The notes under the pieces are model-generated. The model saw only the letters and a list, made by a program, of their open reading frames with translations, was not told the origin of the DNA and ran no database searches. Below, piece by piece: positions 12,511 to 21,829 of a stretch of DNA of 64,000 nt. Within the stretch, counting starts at the first letter, position 1, and the number at the start of each line of letters is the position of its first letter. The stretch is taken from the NCBI GenBank assembly GCA_036346225.1, contig JARFIW010001320.1, positions 62,001-126,000 on the forward strand, in the 5' to 3' direction. The stretch comes from Platerodrilus igneus. Taxonomy: Eukaryota > Arthropoda > Insecta > Coleoptera > Lycidae. The translations under genes and the position numbers were made by a program.

Positions 12511-12807
12511 TACATTGGATTTCCAATGCTTCTCACCAAGGCCAGGAAGACCAAGAAGCGATTTTTTACCTGAAATATTTTGAGTTTTGACGAATCCTTG
12601 CGGTTCCAAGCAACTTAGAGATCTTTAATGTGCGTGACAACACATACACGGGACCTACATTTTAACCTTCCATCCAAACGAAGACGTCTTTTTGTGAAAA
12701 ATACTAGCGTAACATTTTTCAAGCGGTTCGTATCGGGAATCGAACTCGGGACCTTGGACTTAGTAGTCACACGCGAACCAACTAAGCCACAGAGCATCTG
12801 CTCCTTA
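12511..12807 (-). mobile_element. tRNA-derived SINE, copy A
   Basis: Minus-strand SINE of about 300 bp. The head on the minus strand has an A-box-like TGGCTTAGTTGG and a B-box-like GAGTTCGATTCC, as in tRNA promoters for RNA polymerase III. The body reads TTGAAAAATGTTA, then GTTGTCACGCACATTAAAG, and the 3' end contains the AGCATTGGAAAT tail. It shares this layout with six other copies in the window. A short ATGTACA direct repeat flanks it (about 12503-12509 and 12809-12815). This copy is diverged. Confidence 0.85.
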
Positions 12808-12808
12808 A

Positions 12809-13577
12809 ATGTACAACCTAACAACTGAGTCGAGGGCTATGTAATCAACTACCAAAACACAAATGAATTTTATGTTAGCTGGTCGTTCGCTTTGTAAAAA
12901 GAGAGCAAGCAATGACCAATTTCGCTGTGTTTGTACCTCATCAAATTGTCAATTTTTGTCTTCGCGACTCCAGCAAAGTCTTGAAAGTCTTTGGTATACA
13001 TCCTGTAATTGGCTTGTCTGTAGGATGTACTTTCTGTATAAAAATAAAAATAATAAAATGAGATTGACTCAAGTCTGATACAAAGTGAAAAATAGTTTAT
13101 ATTTGGTGTTATTCTAAGCAATTAATTATAATTGTACAATACTTAAAGCACTTATGTATAATAACGAAATGATTCATTTACACTGTGTAGATAATTGAGC
13201 TGCAATTCACTTGACATTTTTATCACCGATTGGCTATTAGCACCTCTAAATAGAACGGTTGCTATATTATTAATTATGCAAATTAATACCTTCAAATAGT
13301 TGAAGAGCAAGAATGAGTTGCAGATGCGGAAGGTTATATATAATCAACTAAATGTTTTAAATAGCATCCTAAAACGTAGGACAATAGAATCAAAAAAATC
13401 CTAAATTTTCAATTAGTTCAATGCAGTCTATTGTTGTACTCGTACACTCACACATTAAAACAATCACAATTTTCAAAATCTACAGTTAAGAACGATTTAC
13501 CTCCACAAGAAGACTTCCATCTTAGTTATACAATTAAAATATTAAAAAGGAACAAATTTTTATAATCAAAGTCGTAG
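12809..13577. other. Non-coding stretch
   Basis: AT-rich, no recognisable element. Open frames of 71 and 83 codons lie on opposite strands at 12863-13121 and match nothing I know. Confidence 0.55.
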
Positions 13578-14761
13578 TGTTACCGTTCAAGTGGGATTGG
13601 CTTGATTATTCGTTTAATAATTACAAGCAAAAATAATTATAAGTTCATAAATACATGAAAATAAACATGAAATAGTTAATATTTGAATGGTTTTAATAGT
13701 TTGAAGCAGCTCGGAAGTCTTCGGTAATCTTCTGAATGCTTCGGATGGCTTTATGGCTGCTTGTGGAACCAGAAATAAACTTAAACACTGATTAAATGAA
13801 CGTATGTACAGTTCAACAGGTTGTATAAGTCTTCGGTAGTCTTCGGATTTCTTCGGAATGCTTCGGAAGTTGCTTATGAGGCCCAGTGTGAACTTGAACA
13901 ATGATGATTAGGAGATATGTACAGTTTGAAGAGGTCCAGACATCTTCGGTAGTCTTCGGATCTCTTCGGAAGGCTTCGTGTTTTAATTGTGGGTCAACGT
14001 TACGTTACAAGAAATTATGAAATAAAATTCTATGAACTTAAAAACTACTAATTTACAATATATACAAGTATAAAGGGTTCAGAAAGTCTTCGGCTGTCTT
14101 CTGAACTCTTCGGCAGCTTCGTGGTAGTGATGCCTCTACGGGGAAGTCGTCTCGGTGGTAAAGTTTGACAGATGCAATCACAATAACGACTTGTCGGTGA
14201 AGTATGGAACGGAGCTTAACGTTCATACGTGGTTTGTTAACTATGGATTGATGAGTTATAATGACATGCCCTGGGTACGGACTTCGAACAGCGTCACCGT
14301 CGGAGGATACGTAGGCTATGGAGAGCGCTGCTCGTTGAAGGGTTTGCAGGCTATGGGGAGCACTGCAAGGTGATTCCGTAGGCTATGGTGAGCACTAACG
14401 AATGTCTTTCAAAGAATTTGAAATTTTATTTATACACTTCCATTTCCTATGCTTCGTATGTTGAAAAACGTTAATGATGTCTTTAACCAATGGAATTGTG
14501 TATTTTGAGTTTTGAATGTAAAATAATCTCCCAATTTCGTTTGTCCAATGAAAGTATAGATTTTTGGGTAGCACAAAAAATGAGTTGGAATTTCTCGCGA
14601 TTTTTAGTTTGTTCTATTTCCAGCTCGTGTACTTTGATATAGTCAACTGCAATTCTGTCACTTTGTTCTGTGCTAAGCTCGCGTGCGGTGATATAGTCAA
14701 CAGTAGCTATAGTGAAATTCTAAAGCATTCCCGACAATTTATTTCCAGCTAATCGTTAACA
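13578..14761 (+). mobile_element. CTTCGG-repeat element, copy 1
   Basis: A 1.2-kb repeat, found again at 21830-23805. It starts with TGTTACC and ends with GTTAACA, so it has LTR-like TG...CA ends. The first part has blocks of clustered CTTCGG and CTTCGGAA motifs roughly 130 bp apart, separated by AT-rich spacers. Next comes a GC-richer middle, then three copies of a module near AGGCTATGGRGAGCRCTGC (about 14310-14395). An AT-rich 3' part shares AAAGTATAGATTTYTGGGTA with copy 2. No coding region and no target duplication could be defined. A solo LTR or non-autonomous element is plausible. Confidence 0.65.
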
Positions 14762-15166
14762 GAACAAATATTAACATCTTAGAAGCTACAGTACTATCTT
14801 TTTAATTACTATGGAAGCATTATAGTTAATTTATATCGAAGCAAAATATTAACTATCCACGCACTAATTATTAATTTATATAGGTCACTATAATAATTTA
14901 TATCATATAGGCCACTAATTTATATCATATCATTACTTTATAGCTAGTATTTATAATCAAGTTAACGAATTAAAACTGAGCTCTAAAATCCATAACGGGC
15001 AATTCATATGTTATTCAATTGTTCTAGATTATTCCAAAAATGTGGCAAAATTATGTAAATAACATCTAAAGGTTTCCTATTGTAAGGTTATTAAAACTCT
15101 TTAATGTAAACTCTTGTAACCTGTAACCAAGTCCATCTGAAGATGTCGCACCACAAGGTTCCTCCC
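14762..15166. other. AT-rich non-coding stretch
   Basis: Very AT-rich with short degenerate repeats near AATTTATATCATATAGG at about 14870-14945. No gene seen. Confidence 0.6.
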
Positions 15167-15625
15167 CTCTTAAAGCTGTTATGTCCGGGAGATTGAAGAT
15201 GTCACACCACAGAGTTCCAACCAATTATCTTTTGTATACAAATGCCTCGTATACGTTCTACTGTATTATTCTGGTCAAAGGTAGACTTAAGTGACGCAGC
15301 ATTACACACCCCTCTTAAAGCTGTTATGTCCGGGAGATTAAAGATGTAACACCACAGGGTTCCAACCAATTATCTTTTGTATACAAATGCCTCGTATACG
15401 TTCTACTGTATTATTCTGATTAAAGGTAGACTTAAGTGACGCGGCATTACACACCCCTCTTAAAGCTGTTATGTCTGGGAGATTGAAGATGTCACACCAC
15501 AGGGTTCCAACCAATTATCTTTTGTATACAGAAGTCTCGTATACGTTCTACTGTATTACTCTGGTCAAAGGTAGACTAAAGTGACGCGGCATTACACTCC
15601 CCTCTTAAAGCTATTCTGTCCGCGA
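15167..15625 (+). repeat. 145-bp tandem repeat, about 3.1 units
   Basis: The marker CTCTTAAAGCTGTTATGTC recurs at 15167, 15312, 15457 and (diverged) 15602, exactly 145 bp apart. Units share ATCTTTTGTATACA, TACGTTCTACTGTATTA and GTGACGCGGCATTACAC. A partial unit precedes at about 15135. The array lies just 3' of the minus-strand macro-domain gene, so it may belong to the 3' UTR or LTR of that gypsy element. Confidence 0.9.
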
Positions 15626-15719
15626 TATTGAAAAACTCTGTGGCGGTGAGAACAATGGGAACTGTTTCTGCAGCTTTCATGCTAATAGAAGCAGAAATCA
15701 ACACTCTTCATAATAGGTA

Positions 15720-16281
15720 CCGTCTCATTTGGTCTGTAACCACTCCTTAAGTTCTGAACTCCGGTTTTCTAGAAAAGCTCCTTTAGTATATTTCGTACCA
15801 TCTTCCAGTCCAACCCATCCAGCCCACAACTGATCTTGGGTGTGACCAAGTTCTTGTCTCCAAATTTAATCATCTGGCCTTTGAGGTCCAATAGCGCCTT
15901 CTGGTAATTCGATTTACTAGAGGGCCATTGATTAATCGCAAGGTAGTGGACGCCACAATATAGATTGTTTCACCGTATGGTCTTTTCAACTTCTGTTTGT
16001 TATCGGCAAAGTTGATTTAGACCACCAAATATATTCTTAAACATCCGAACAAGTCCCCGGGACATATCAAGGTGCGCCGCTATGCAATGTGCCAGGGAAT
16101 ATTCCGATGGCACATCGAATAGATTACCTTGAATCTCTTCGGTGACCCTAAATCTTCCTTTGTCAGAGCCTTTGTACAGAGACTTTTGTTCATCCTCACG
16201 AGCGCAAATGTTTGCTTGTCTCACTGCTTGTTTTTCTTCATTATTACGGGTGTCATCAATATCGTAGGGTGCTAACCGATT
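15720..16281 (-). pseudogene. OARD1-like macro domain at end of gypsy polyprotein
   Basis: On the minus strand the frame of the gypsy integrase C-terminus (HLNRLAPYD) continues straight into a macro domain. It shows EEIQGNLFDVPSEYSLAHCI, then MFKNIFGGL, and later PKISCGLDGLDW. These match, in order and spacing, the GDLF...LAHC, FGG and P-x-I-x-CGLD blocks of ADP-ribose/O-acetyl-ADP-ribose deacetylases such as OARD1. Such domains bind ADP-ribose and remove it from proteins or metabolites. The domain is about 155 codons long. In-frame stops fall after NQLCR, after KTIR and after KELF, so the copy is dead. The glycine-rich GAGIA loop is replaced by SRGLV. A second copy at 24966-25330 has the same fusion, which argues against a chance junction. 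Confidence 0.8.
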
Positions 16282-16395
16282 AATATGACGAATTAATTCC
16301 TGACTGTGTACACAAAATTTTCAATAAAATCCAAAAGAGAGTATTCTCGTGTAGAAATATTATTTCTACACGAGAATACTCTATTTTGGATTTAA
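16282..16395. mobile_element. Small hairpin insertion with 10-bp target duplication
   Basis: A 114-bp insertion inside the integrase/macro gene. It is flanked by CTAACCGATT at 16272-16281 and 16396-16405. The duplicate gypsy copy has an empty site with a single CTAACCGATT at 25321. The right two thirds fold into a nearly perfect hairpin: AGAGTATTCTCGTGTAGAAA pairs with its reverse complement across a four-base loop. It resembles a miniature foldback or MITE, family unknown. Confidence 0.85.
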
Positions 16396-17007
16396 CTAAC
16401 CGATTGAGGTGCACCGCTATTGTTGTTCCTTTTGGGAGCTAACGAATCCGATATACCACGTCGTTGATCGTTTTTATAACTTTCTACGGACCCTCCCAAC
16501 ATCTTTGTAACTTTGGCGACAGCCCACGCATTCGTTTGAAGTTGAATAGCCAAACGCGGTCCCCTTGTTACAAACCAGACTCCTACGCCTTAATGTCATA
16601 TTTGGTCTTCAACCAATTGCTTGCGATCTGGTATTATTTCTAACGAGACCATGGGTGCCATGCATCTTGCGCTTGAGCTTCTCGAAGTAGCACTCGTTCA
16701 CAATGCCATATACGGGATTACACAAAAACTCAAGGTTACATGGTAAGTGTATCTCGCATCCCAGCATAGCACACATAGGTGCCTGACCAGTGCTCTTATG
16801 AGCCGAAGACTAACAGATCAATAAAAGTAGATGTAAATATTGGTCCCAATCACTCTGATGTTGAAAGACCACCTTGAAAATGTACTTACTCAAGGTGAGA
16901 TTCATGCGCCCCACCATTCCATCCAATTACGGTGTAGTTGGGGTCTTTCTCAGCCCCAGAAACCGGCAAACATCTTGGAATAACGCTAACTCAAAATTTC
17001 TGCCCTG
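16396..17007 (-). pseudogene. Gypsy integrase, core end and C-terminal domain
   Basis: Minus strand. The fragment starts with KQGRNFELALFQDVCRFLGL, just after the usual HSD of the integrase core. It continues with LDGMV-x-RMN (the catalytic Glu region is V(E/G)R here, with Glu lost in this copy), QSDWDQYL and STGQAPMCAMLG. The C-terminal domain reads DRVWLF, SPKLQRCWEGP, INDVVYRIR and AVHLNRLAPYD. This wording is typical of Mag/412-like gypsy integrases. Several stops and frameshifts are present. It reads on into the macro domain. The N-terminal part is absent because the LTR palindrome follows at 17012. Confidence 0.88.
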
Positions 17008-17011
17008 CTTT

Positions 17012-17545
17012 TGTTACATGCCAAAATTTGGCAATGTACATTGTTAAATATGTAAATAAATTCCGCAAATATTTTTAAATAAACTGGTCAATTTCCGTCG
17101 TCCCCGAGTCGCGCCTGCGCGGAGTGAATGACGCAAATACACCCAGTGTGATGAGACGTCATTAATCTACGAGACCTGAAGCCTAGAACATCTATCTGTG
17201 CGGGGTTGGTGTCTTTTCTCTTTTTAGGATGTAAGTTCCCTCCTTATCTTCGTGTGCCTCTACCTGTATCCTTCTCGTCCCACCTACGAACGAGCATAGA
17301 GGATGGACGGATAAAATTTGGAGTCAATAATGGCGTGATGTGACCCACAACGAGATGGCCCTGGGATTTGGCTGTAAGGTGCGATCTAAGTGAGTACATT
17401 GCTTTTATTTATATTATGCTAAAAAATTGACCATTGTATCACTAAACGTGTTTGGTATTTGATACAAATGGGGCGTAATTTGCCGTGTAATTATACGTTA
17501 TATTAAACCATTGCGCAATAATATAAAACGCGAGAACCGTAGTCA
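17012..17545 (+). repeat. LTR, plus orientation
   Basis: 534-bp LTR with TG...CA ends (TGTTACATGCC to GTAGTCA). The sequence after the CA is TGGCACCCACG, a slightly mutated primer-binding site. Confidence 0.75.
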
Positions 17546-17566
17546 TGGCACCCACGTTGGGCGCCA
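17546..17566. promoter_or_regulatory. Two primer-binding sites back to back
   Basis: TGGCACCCACG on plus and TGGCGCCCAACG on minus overlap over a central ACGT. Both directly follow their LTR, as expected for minus-strand primer sites in reverse transcription. Confidence 0.7.
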
Positions 17567-18093
17567 TTACTACAGTTTCCCGCGTTTCATATTATTGCGC
17601 AATGGTTTAATATAACGTATAATTACGCGGCCAATTACGCGCCATTTGTATCAAATACCAAACACCTTCAAAAGTTTAATCACAATGTAGATAAAATGGG
17701 TACTCACGTGTATTTTTTTTACATCTCAGGGTCCTCGTTGTTTTTGATGTGGGTAGGCTACGCCATCGTTGTTTCAGATACCAATCCGTCCATTCTCTTT
17801 TACCCTCGTAGCGGAATGATAGGAACAACCAGGTATCAGGAACGATAAGGCAAGATAAGGTAGGACGGAATCTACATCCTAAAAAGAGAAAAGACACCAA
17901 CACAACCCCGGTGGATGTTCTTGGCTTGGGGTCTCGTAGCTTAATGACGTCGTATCACACTGCGCGCTTGCGCCATTCACTCCGCGCAGGCGCGACTCGG
18001 GGGCGACGGAAATTGACCAGTTTATTTAAAAAAATTCGCGGGAATTTATTTGCATATTTAACAATGTACATTGCCAAATTTTGGCATGTAACA
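17567..18093 (-). repeat. LTR, minus orientation
   Basis: Inverted partner of 17012-17545, 527 bp. Its inner border has lost the terminal CA (reads TAA) but the PBS TGGCGCCCAACG is intact. That PBS type, complementary to the 3' end of tRNA-Lys, is used by several gypsy elements and retroviruses. Confidence 0.75.
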
Positions 18094-18127
18094 CTTTCCA
18101 GAGATTTTAGAAACCTCGCCAGACATA

Positions 18128-18635
18128 ATGACGCTGTTTACATTCCACCCGTTGGATTATGTTCGGTACAATGTTATACAATGTAAACGTTCAGAACTTG
18201 TGGGTGAACACAAGTTTATTAGAAAACAAAAGCTTGACCTACAAAAACAATTAATAGAAACAAAGGCAGCACTGGAAATCAAAGAATCAGAACTAACAAA
18301 AACAAGTACATTCATACGCGGCAATGCAGGCATCCCGAAAGTCGTTCCACAAAAAGTTGATACTATATCAAAAGCCATCCACAGTCACACAGGTACCGTA
18401 TTCATTGCTGCCACAAACGGTGAAACAGTTCGAGAACTGCAGCTGAAATTTACAACTTTAAACCCGGTTACTGACGAAATTACAATAAAACAAATACGTG
18501 TTAATCGTAGAAACGGAGAGCGAGCTCGAAGCGGATAAGATCATCGTCTTCTACGACATACCGTCTTATTTAAAAGAATCAGAAATTAAAAATTACAAAT
18601 ACAATTTTGAAGATAAAATAAACCATGAAGAGTGA
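18128..18635 (+). pseudogene. R1-type ORF1 (gag-like) remnant
   Basis: A 136-codon open frame with a charged, helical N-terminal half (KQKLDLQKQLIETKAALEIK) and then TVFIAATNGETVRELQLKF. The theme continues in another frame as KIIVFYDIPSYLKESEI. This pattern (a beta-strand with a D-x-P block after a coiled N-terminus) is usual in ORF1 proteins of R1/LOA/Jockey-like LINEs, which bind element RNA. No CCHC knuckles are visible downstream. A frameshift near 18530 and a stop near 18633 show decay. The N-terminal ATG is probably not the original start. Confidence 0.6.
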
Positions 18636-18839
18636 CCGACAACGAAACGTTCAGCGATCACAACCTAATACGGCCTAGCTGCGCTGGAACACTCGCATAA
18701 AACCGCACAACACATACTAAAAAATACAACCTTGAAAAAGCCAATTGGCATAAGCTTAAGGATTCTTGACAAACGCCAACACCCATAGCAACAGGAGGAG
18801 ACATACATGAATATATTAAACAACTAAACTACGTAATAA

Positions 18840-19140
18840 GGACTACAATGGACGCATCAATACCCCGACAAAAACTCAACACAACACTAAAAAGGTAAAG
18901 TGCATGCTGGAACTAACCAAGCTTAAGAAAAAACGCCGAAGCATTAGGACAAATTTCAAGAGATCCGTAACAAACGACAGCTTTATTTGACTATATACCG
19001 TGAAACAAAGGGCAACTACATAAAACAACTGTACGAAATGAAAAGGCATATCTGAATGGTCTTCGTAGAAAGACGCTTACAGATTGATCCATGGGAAATA
19101 CCTTTCAAAATAGTAACCGATAAATTAAAAGACCAACTGC
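18840..19140 (+). pseudogene. R1-type ORF2 linker remnant
   Basis: Broken frames read MDASIPR, then LTKLKKK and RLQIDPWEIPFKIVTDKLK. This is the basic region found between the endonuclease and RT in R1-type ORF2. It follows ORF1 by only about 200 bp, so the roughly 700-bp endonuclease is missing. Confidence 0.6.
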
Positions 19141-19339
19141 ATACTTGACTTTAAAAACCCGATGGTACGGAGACAAGGAACTGGGAGGAGACAGAGAACA
19201 TACTCATGACACCACTGCTACCCGACCACGAACCGCAAACGAAACACCGGAACAAACTGCCAAACTTACGCAAGTGACTGAACAAAACGGACATGGTAAT
19301 AGACCATGGAGCCGGGTATGCGAGACTATCCGACCCTAC

Positions 19340-20243
19340 ACGGACTAAAAGGTCATTGCCGCAATACGGCGCTAAAAGCCGCATAAAACTCCAGGACCAG
19401 ACAGGATATAGGCGGAAGAATAAGAATACTAGAACCGCAACTGGTGTCCGCGTTATGCCTGAATCCATCCAAATTTCCGAACATCTGAAAACAGACAGAC
19501 CTTGTTATGATCACAAAATATAAACTGAAAGATCCAACAAACACAAATTCATACAGACTAATATGCCTACTGAACATATTGAGTAAGAGATTTGAACGAC
19601 TATTATGCGAGAGGATGCGTGAGCACAGGGAACCGGCTGGCATGCATCCAAGACAGTACAGGTTTAGGAAGAGGACGCTCGACAGAACACGCAATAAACG
19701 CCACAACAAACACTCTAGCAGAAGCAAGTCCAAAATACGTCATGGTAAACCTTGAGGACGCCTTCAACAACCTATGGTGGCCTTCGCTTTTTATTCGCTT
19801 ACAGCACCTAAGATGTCCACAATAACTATATCACTTGTTTAGAAGCTACTGTCAGGACGAGCACACGAATCTACGATCAAGGGAACCAAACATATACAGC
19901 ATCACATATAGAATAACCAAGGTTTGCCTACAGGGTTCAGTGTGCGGCCCGCTCTTTTGGGAGGAACTGTTGTAGATCCTGGAAGCGGTGGCAGAGGTGT
20001 TTGTCTATCATAGCCTATGCGGACGACATCTTGATCGTGGTGGAAGGGGACTCAAGGAGGACTCTCGGAAACAAAGCGACAAGTGCACTACTCAAACTAT
20101 ATAACTGGACTCCTAACAATAAACTAAAAATCGGACAGACAAAAAACACATACACGGTAATCAAGGAAACCTCTAAACGCAACCCACTCGTTTTAATAGA
20201 CAACAAATCAATCGCACGAGCACGAACATGCAAATACTTGTAA
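19340..20243 (+). pseudogene. R1-type reverse transcriptase remnant
   Basis: RT blocks in order: KLKDPTNTNSYRLICLLNIL (the SYRPICLL block), ERLLCERM, then YRFRKR (frame-shifted from the usual QYGFR-x-GRST). Next is AFNNLWWPSL, which is motif A with DISGAF replaced by EDAF, and the catalytic YADD at 20016-20027 in AYADDILIVVEGDSR. At least three frame changes separate the blocks. The AF(D/N)N-x-WWP wording is characteristic of the R1/LOA group. Not functional. Confidence 0.85.
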
Positions 20244-20539
20244 CGAAAAACTTAATTACAATCGCCAGAACATGTAACAACGCGACACAGGCAATGTAAA
20301 CCATTGCAACGCGATTATAAAATACCACTGCGCAACGTGTGCCTGTATCTTGGCAATGTGCTGACAGCTATGGGCACACAAAATGACATTACTAAAACCA
20401 AAGCAAACAGTTAACATAACGCAAAGGGGCACATTAATTCAACTGACTGGTGCCTACAAGACGACCGTCACTGATGCTTTATCCGTGATTACCGTGATAA
20501 TGTCGCTAGACCAGATAATAAGAGAAAGAAAAGCAATGT

Positions 20540-21264
20540 TCCACCTTCGTTAAAATCGATTGGACAAAGTAGAAGAAGTACTACGATCTCCAGCAAGCAC
20601 GAAGAAGGAGATAAAGGAAGCGGTCCTGTCCGAATGGCAAAATAGACGGATCAACAGCGCAACTGGGCGACAAACATACCAATGAATCCCGGACATAAGA
20701 CACAGACTAACGACCAAACACATGCTAATTCATTTTCTGATGGGCTACCGGCCATACCCGACAAATGATGACTTGTGTAGGTGTGGAAAAATTGGATCGC
20801 GAGAGCACATGCTTTTCGACTATGAGAGCACACGCACATCACACACACACGCGCGCGCGCACACGAAGAGAGGTATAAAAGAAGCTGTCCTGTTCGAATG
20901 GCAAAATAAATAGGACAATAGCACAACTGGGCGACAAACATACGAATGGATACCGGACGTAAGACGCAGACTAAAGACCTAACACATAACCATGCAGAGA
21001 TGATTCATTTTCTGACGGGCCACGGGTCAAACCCGACATATACATATCGGATGCACTTGACAAATGTGTGGAAAAGTTAGAGCACCATGGCATATGCTCT
21101 TCGACTGTGAAGGCTACCAAAGCACACACAATGAAAGAAATACAATACTAAATATACCGATACGACAAATAATATTTAACGAACGCAATTTAGACACTTG
21201 CCGACAAAATCACAAAGGCTATATGCACAAACGTTACTTCGAATGGCAGGCACTGCAACGATGA
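20540..21264 (+). pseudogene. R1-type ORF2 C-terminus with duplicated zinc knuckle
   Basis: Two successive versions of the same C-terminal module. The first (about 20610-20870) reads IKEAVLSEWQN, then MGYRPYPTNDDLCRCG and EHMLFD. The second starts near 20876 with KRGIKEAVLFEWQNK and ends with MCGKVRAPWHMLFDCEG and KRYFEWQALQR. The repeat distance is 265 bp at the EWQN block. R1-type proteins normally carry one C-x-C...H...C knuckle here. Copy B has the same duplication, so it predates the segmental copying. Confidence 0.7.
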
Positions 21265-21289
21265 CCACACTGACACGAACATATCACGT

Positions 21290-21829
21290 TCACAAACTTT
21301 CACTGGCTATTCCAGGAGCACTCTGTTTCTGATGACTGTGAAACCGAACAGTAACAACACAACGCATGAACCGAAGCAACCAAATCGTCTCTACATTAAT
21401 ACTAATGTTAGATTTAGAATAGTTATAAATTAATTTTGATATTGTAGTAGAATAGGGTACTATGCACTAACATAGAATTAACATAAAATAGGAAAACGGA
21501 CCGTATTCGAAACATAAAACTGCCAACAACGTAGCTAGAACAACGGACGTACAAAATAAAACAACCTTAAATAAAACAAAAAGCAACACAGATACACGCG
21601 CGCGCGCACTGAAGGACGGTGCACAAGCAATCTTCGGTTTCCGGGTGCTAACGGCTGGGGACGTGCCTTGTGAATGCGGACACCTCAGTCTCTGATTTCC
21701 AGCTGCCTATGATCCCGACTGAGTAAGACGCATGCGAAAACAACAAAATAAAAAAAGCTCCACACATATGCACAGACAAACGCACACCACACGTACACAT
21801 GCACACGTACGCGTGAACACACCACATAC
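21290..21829 (+). other. R1 copy A 3' UTR, first part
   Basis: CA- and CG-rich, with modules near GGTTTCCGGGTGCTAACGGC and GATTTCCAGCTGCC alternating with (CA)n-like tracts. Copy B has the matching 27690-28060. It is cut at 21829 by the CTTCGG element. Confidence 0.7.

Larger units (their letters stand above)
17012..18093. repeat. Palindrome of two LTRs, head to head
   Basis: Left arm 17012-17545 and right arm 17567-18093 are inverted copies. Each arm begins (from outside) with TGTTACATGCCAAAATTTGG and carries the GTTGGTGTCTTTTCTCTTTT block. Each ends at the centre with GTAGT(C/A)A followed by a primer-binding-site-like TGGCGCCCAACG (TGGCACCCACG on the left). So each arm is an LTR plus PBS and they meet PBS to PBS at about 17555. 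The 4-bp CTTT lies on both sides of the whole palindrome (17008-17011 and 18094-18097), as a single integration event would leave. Arms differ by many substitutions and indels in the middle, so the structure is not new. Confidence 0.85.

Noticed and set aside
21329..21346. CTGATGA followed by GAAAC, like a hammerhead ribozyme core
   Set aside because: Only four bases lie between the two boxes, too short for stem II, and the matching place in R1 copy B lacks GAAA.
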